Part shown: in pieces, positions 6,941 through 9,597 of the stretch
Numbering within the stretch: position 1 is the stretch's first letter
Layout: the number at the start of each line of letters is the position of its first letter
NCBI GenBank assembly: GCA_964569715.1
Contig: CAZMUD010000041.1
Coordinates: 1 to 9,597, forward strand
Length of the DNA: 9,597 nt
DNA from: CAZMUD01 sp964569715
GTDB lineage: Bacteria > Chloroflexota > Dehalococcoidia > Dehalococcoidales > UBA2162
Direction: 5' to 3'
Notes under the pieces: model-generated
The model's input: only the letters and a program-made list of their open reading frames with translations
Database searches by the model: none
What the model was told of the DNA's origin: nothing
Program-made: the position numbers and the translations under genes

Positions 6941-7859
6941 GTTCAATCCTCTTCTTTAATAATGCTAGGGGCACTATCATGCACAACAAGAACACCAGCA
7001 GAGCAAGCATAGAGCATTCAAAACCATCAAGGCTTATCTTCTCCAGTGTTGGATAATACTGGTAGTCCCCATGTCCCCACCACCGCATGAAGATTCCAAG
7101 AATAACGGGAAGAAAGCCCGATATCAGTGTTGGGATGTCAAGCTTACTCAGTTTTATCTCTTTATAGAAGGTTCTTTTTTCTCCAGAGCCAAATGCCCTC
7201 GATTCCATCGCCTCAGCCACCTGAATGGTTCTATCCAGAGAGTTAGACAGCAACGGAATTATGATTGCCATGCGGCTTTTGATTCTTTGCGTTAGCTTTC
7301 CCCGGTCAAGCTCTAAGCCCCTCGACCTCTGGACATCGCTGATACGTTCCACATCGTCAATCAGGGTGGGAATAAATCTGGTGGAGAGCGAAGTTACCAG
7401 CACCGATTTATAGGGCAGCTTTATCTTTATCATGGCTAGCATAATATCATCCGGGTGAATAGTGAAAGTAAGTATGGTAAAAGCAGATATTATCGCCAGC
7501 AATCGTAGGGACATTCCCACCCCGAAGAATATAGCCTCTAAAGTTATTACGGGAGCGCCTATTAGTGGAATCCTGAACGGAGCCTGCCACAGGAGGTGAG
7601 AGCCATGATAACTAACCAAGGCATTTATTATTACTATCGCCAGACAGAGATAGAGAGCGAACTTCATGAGAGAAGCCCACTCTCTCCATGCCCTGGCAGC
7701 TATTATTATGGGCAGCGTGGAGAGGAATAGCAGAAGGAGGTAGATAGGATTATTAAAGATTAGGCTAAGGACAAAGATACTGACAACCCACGCCAGCTTG
7801 CAGAAAGGATTGAGCTTGTGGATGGCAGTCCCCTTTTCCTTATATCTAAAGCTTATCAC
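6933..7859 (-). CDS. ecfT: ECF transporter transmembrane coupling protein EcfT
   Basis: An inner-membrane scaffold of 308 residues that links the two ATPase sites to the S component. The N-terminus reads IHKLNPFCKL (13-22), typical of the CbiQ/EcfT family. Several hydrophobic helices follow (about 23-56, 66-85 and 104-135). Then comes the cytoplasmic part with the two coupling motifs SRG (179-181) and SRA (220-222), which dock into the ATPases. Two further helices (about 242-260 and 283-302) extend the C-terminus beyond the roughly 265 residues usual for EcfT. The start is GTG, overlapping the stop of the lipoprotein gene as GTGA, behind an AAGG. The downstream ecfA start overlaps its end by 8 bases, so all members of the importer are likely translated together. 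Confidence 0.9.
   Translation of the reverse strand: MISFRYKEKGTAIHKLNPFCKLAWVVSIFVLSLIFNNPIYLLLLFLSTLPIIIAARAWREWASLMKFALYLCLAIVIINALVSYHGSHLLWQAPFRIPLIGAPVITLEAIFFGVGMSLRLLAIISAFTILTFTIHPDDIMLAMIKIKLPYKSVLVTSLSTRFIPTLIDDVERISDVQRSRGLELDRGKLTQRIKSRMAIIIPLLSNSLDRTIQVAEAMESRAFGSGEKRTFYKEIKLSKLDIPTLISGFLPVILGIFMRWWGHGDYQYYPTLEKISLDGFECSMLALLVFLLCMIVPLALLKKRIELD
6947..6953 (-). promoter_or_regulatory. Ribosome binding site for ecfA, inside the end of ecfT
   Basis: On the minus strand AAGAGGA lies 6 bases before the TTG at 6940 and directly abuts the TTG at 6946. The spacing favours 6940 as the start. The site lies in the last codons of ecfT, as expected for coupled translation. Confidence 0.55.
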
Positions 7860-8815
7860 TGAGGTACCTTAATCATCTCCCCGTTGGCCACTACTGCAGC
7901 GCAGGCATATTGGAATTCAGTATAGCGGTTAACTAGGGCATGTATGGCGTCTTTTACCCCGACCTCGTCCGTGCCCGAAACCAGCCAGACCACACTTTCA
8001 CAGGCTCCGATGCCCTTTGGATTCCAGGGGTTTTGAGTGGCCTGAATTAGTCCAACTCCAGCATCGTATTTGGTAACCACCTCACCCTTGGTATTAAGGA
8101 CAACTAGATTTCCACTCTCGAAGTGAGCAAAAAAGCCCAGCCTGTTCCAGACTTGGTTCAACTCTGATAGAGGCTCGCTATCCATGCTACCTAGGAGAAG
8201 AAGATTACACGATTCCTTCTCATTTTCTGATAGTTCGCCGAGCCTTTTGATACTGACGTTGCTTACTCCCAGTCGGACAAGCCTGCGCTCTAAATTCTCG
8301 GCATCTTCTTTTAGACTATCTGCATATGCGATTATAGTTGAGTTTGTCTTCCCCCCGTAACCATGCCTAAAGGGTTCAGGAAAGTCGCCTACGATAGCTG
8401 GAATGAAGTGATGAAAGCTCCAGTCGTGAAAATCCCAGTGCTGTATATCGCCGTTGCGTAGTTTATAATCAAGGGCGCCGGTATTGGACTGGATGCCGTT
8501 AATATAGATAAACCAGTCCATCTTCATACTCTGACTTCCAATGAATCCAGAGCGAACGCTATTTATAGCATTTACGAACCCACCCCCGTACGCCGTCTCA
8601 ACTTCAGACACCTTCATTAGCGCTGACATCGCTGAGGTACCCTCAGGCACTTCCAGTGTCTCGTCAAACATCAATTCCTGGCCAAAGTTCCGGGTGGCCA
8701 CCACTCTTACCGTTATGACGCCGGCTTCCGGTGAAGGCGGTGGGGAACAGGCAGACAGAGCAGCCATCACCAGAAGCAACGCTGTAATCAGAACCAGCAA
8801 CTTATTCCACTTCAT
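7856..8815 (-). CDS. DUF4430 (transcobalamin-like) lipoprotein
   Basis: A predicted surface lipoprotein of 319 residues. The signal peptide has a charged start, a hydrophobic core (6-20) and lipobox LSAC with lipidated Cys23, then a proline-rich spacer. Residues 33-127 match the DUF4430 pattern: LEVPEGTSAMSALMKV (54-69), YGGGFVNAINSV (76-87), W101-F-I-Y-I-N-G and RNGDIQHWDF (120-129). DUF4430 resembles the C-terminal beta domain of transcobalamin and intrinsic factor. An aromatic and His-rich stretch FHDWSFHHF (129-137) follows. Residues about 158-319 form a second domain with LLLLGS, AGVGLIQATQNPWNPKG and VVWLVSGTDEVG segments, reminiscent by eye of domains in archaeal S-layer-type proteins. 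It overlaps ecfT by 4 bases, so it is probably the extracytoplasmic ligand-capturing partner of this ECF importer. Its ligand is not proven. Confidence 0.83.
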   Translation of the reverse strand: MKWNKLLVLITALLLVMAALSACSPPPSPEAGVITVRVVATRNFGQELMFDETLEVPEGTSAMSALMKVSEVETAYGGGFVNAINSVRSGFIGSQSMKMDWFIYINGIQSNTGALDYKLRNGDIQHWDFHDWSFHHFIPAIVGDFPEPFRHGYGGKTNSTIIAYADSLKEDAENLERRLVRLGVSNVSIKRLGELSENEKESCNLLLLGSMDSEPLSELNQVWNRLGFFAHFESGNLVVLNTKGEVVTKYDAGVGLIQATQNPWNPKGIGACESVVWLVSGTDEVGVKDAIHALVNRYTEFQYACAAVVANGEMIKVPQ

Positions 8816-8873
8816 ATCGCTACCAATGTTTCAGAGATTCACCAGGCACGGTTACAAATTTGGCCTTGAATAT

Positions 8874-9597
8874 TTAGTAATAATAGGCTCTTCTAACCAA
8901 AACGAAAACAAGCAACCCGACTACGATGACCCCGGCTATGATGCCACCAATGAGCAGCCAGCTGGTGGGTGTTTTTGCCGGCGGCGTGGGTGGTGCGGCT
9001 GTTGGAGGTTGAGACGGTGACGCCGCTACGGTAAAACTGGCATTCAAATCTTCCACGACGATATTGTAAGTTCCAGCCTCTTTCCTAGTTACGGAAAAGG
9101 TAATAATCTCACTACTGCCAGCAGTCACCGTTACGCTCTGTACTGCTTCCCTCAGACCGTTTATCTCCAGGATCACGGTATAGCTTCCTTCCGTACCACC
9201 AGTGTTGGCCACTGATGCCGTGATGGTTACCACCTCGTTAGGCTGAACCTCCGCCGGCTGGACAGTGAGATTCGTTATTGAGAAGGCGGCCAGTGCGGGC
9301 GGCGATGTAAGAACGATTGCGGTCAAGGTTAGCCGAGCAATAACGGCAAAGGTAGTAAAGTGACTTACTTCGGCGGTGATGGTGTTGGTCACAGTGTCAA
9401 CCGTGCAGTCAAGCTCTACCCACTCTTCAGCCTCTTCATCCCAGTAAGCGATTACCAGGTAGTCTTCGTTAGCATCATCGGGAATCTCGGACTCCTCATA
9501 CTCGAAGGTAAGAGTTAACGGCGGGTCAAAGGTAGCCCCGTCAGGGCCGAAGTCATAGGCTAGTCCGATGACCTGGGTATTTGCCGGTGGAGCGGGT
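8874..9597 (-). CDS. Surface-anchored CARDB-like domain protein, N-terminus outside window
   Basis: The open frame continues to the window edge without a stop, giving 240 visible C-terminal residues. The GTG at 9390-9392 is internal, not the start. Visible parts in order are an acidic beta-rich module with EYEESEIPDDANEDYLVIAYW and SHFTTFAVIA; a CARDB/Ig-like domain at about visible residues 103-191 (FSITNLTVQPAEVQPNEVV, VANTGGTEGSYTV, KEAGTYNIVVED); a Pro/Thr/Ala-rich linker; and a C-terminal helix LLIGGIIAGVIVVGLLVFVLV ending in RRAYYY. This points to a protein displayed outside the cell and held by its C-terminal helix. The DUF4430 gene starts 58 bases downstream on the same strand, so the two may share a transcript. 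No function is assigned; adhesion or ligand binding is possible. Confidence 0.8.
   Translation of the reverse strand, partial: PAPPANTQVIGLAYDFGPDGATFDPPLTLTFEYEESEIPDDANEDYLVIAYWDEEAEEWVELDCTVDTVTNTITAEVSHFTTFAVIARLTLTAIVLTSPPALAAFSITNLTVQPAEVQPNEVVTITASVANTGGTEGSYTVILEINGLREAVQSVTVTAGSSEIITFSVTRKEAGTYNIVVEDLNASFTVAASPSQPPTAAPPTPPAKTPTSWLLIGGIIAGVIVVGLLVFVLVRRAYYY

Noticed and set aside
8541..9020. A 159-codon open frame on the plus strand
   Set aside because: It runs across two well-supported minus-strand genes and their gap, and its protein has no recognisable composition or motif.
9208..9214. GCCACTG, the core of a cobalamin-riboswitch B12 box
   Set aside because: It lies within the CARDB-like coding region, on the strand opposite to the operon, with no surrounding riboswitch elements. 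A true riboswitch, if any, would be upstream of base 9597.

Overview
The window reads as bacterial DNA of moderate GC content. It has a bacterial elongator tRNA-Met, Shine-Dalgarno sites, a sigma70-type promoter and a lipobox lipoprotein. The best taxonomic guess is a Dehalococcoidia-like Chloroflexota genome. This rests on the mix of an OFA-type MFS carrier, a fused ECF ATPase operon, a DUF4430 lipoprotein and a surface protein with a CARDB-like domain and a C-terminal anchor. It is an inference from protein style only; some Firmicutes and archaea carry similar proteins.

Layout. Bases 1-52 hold a tRNA-Met(CAT) on the minus strand, cut at its 3' end by the window edge, with a good promoter just upstream. 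Bases 158-1519 (minus) encode a 12-helix MFS transporter. A divergent intergenic region of about 190 bases follows. The plus strand then carries a sirtuin (1714-2505), a YmdB-type macrodomain protein (2558-3094) and an iron-containing alcohol dehydrogenase (3226-4362). After a convergent intergenic gap of 182 bases, bases 4545-9597 are a minus-strand cluster. In transcription order it holds a partial surface-anchored CARDB-like protein, a DUF4430 lipoprotein, EcfT, a fused double-ATPase EcfA and an S component. The last four are tightly spaced, and three of their junctions overlap by 4 to 8 bases.

How the genes work together. Sirtuins turn NAD+ and an acyl-lysine into nicotinamide and O-acyl-ADP-ribose, and YmdB-type macrodomains hydrolyse O-acetyl-ADP-ribose, so the sirtuin-macrodomain pair looks like a producer and consumer of one metabolite. 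The ECF cluster encodes all the parts of a group I ECF importer plus a lipoprotein with a transcobalamin-like DUF4430 domain. Corrinoid (vitamin B12-type) uptake is the leading hypothesis. The S component has an extra N-terminal membrane hairpin, and the lipoprotein has an extra C-terminal domain, which makes the system more unusual than a standard ECF importer. No mobile element, CRISPR array or clear pseudogene was seen.
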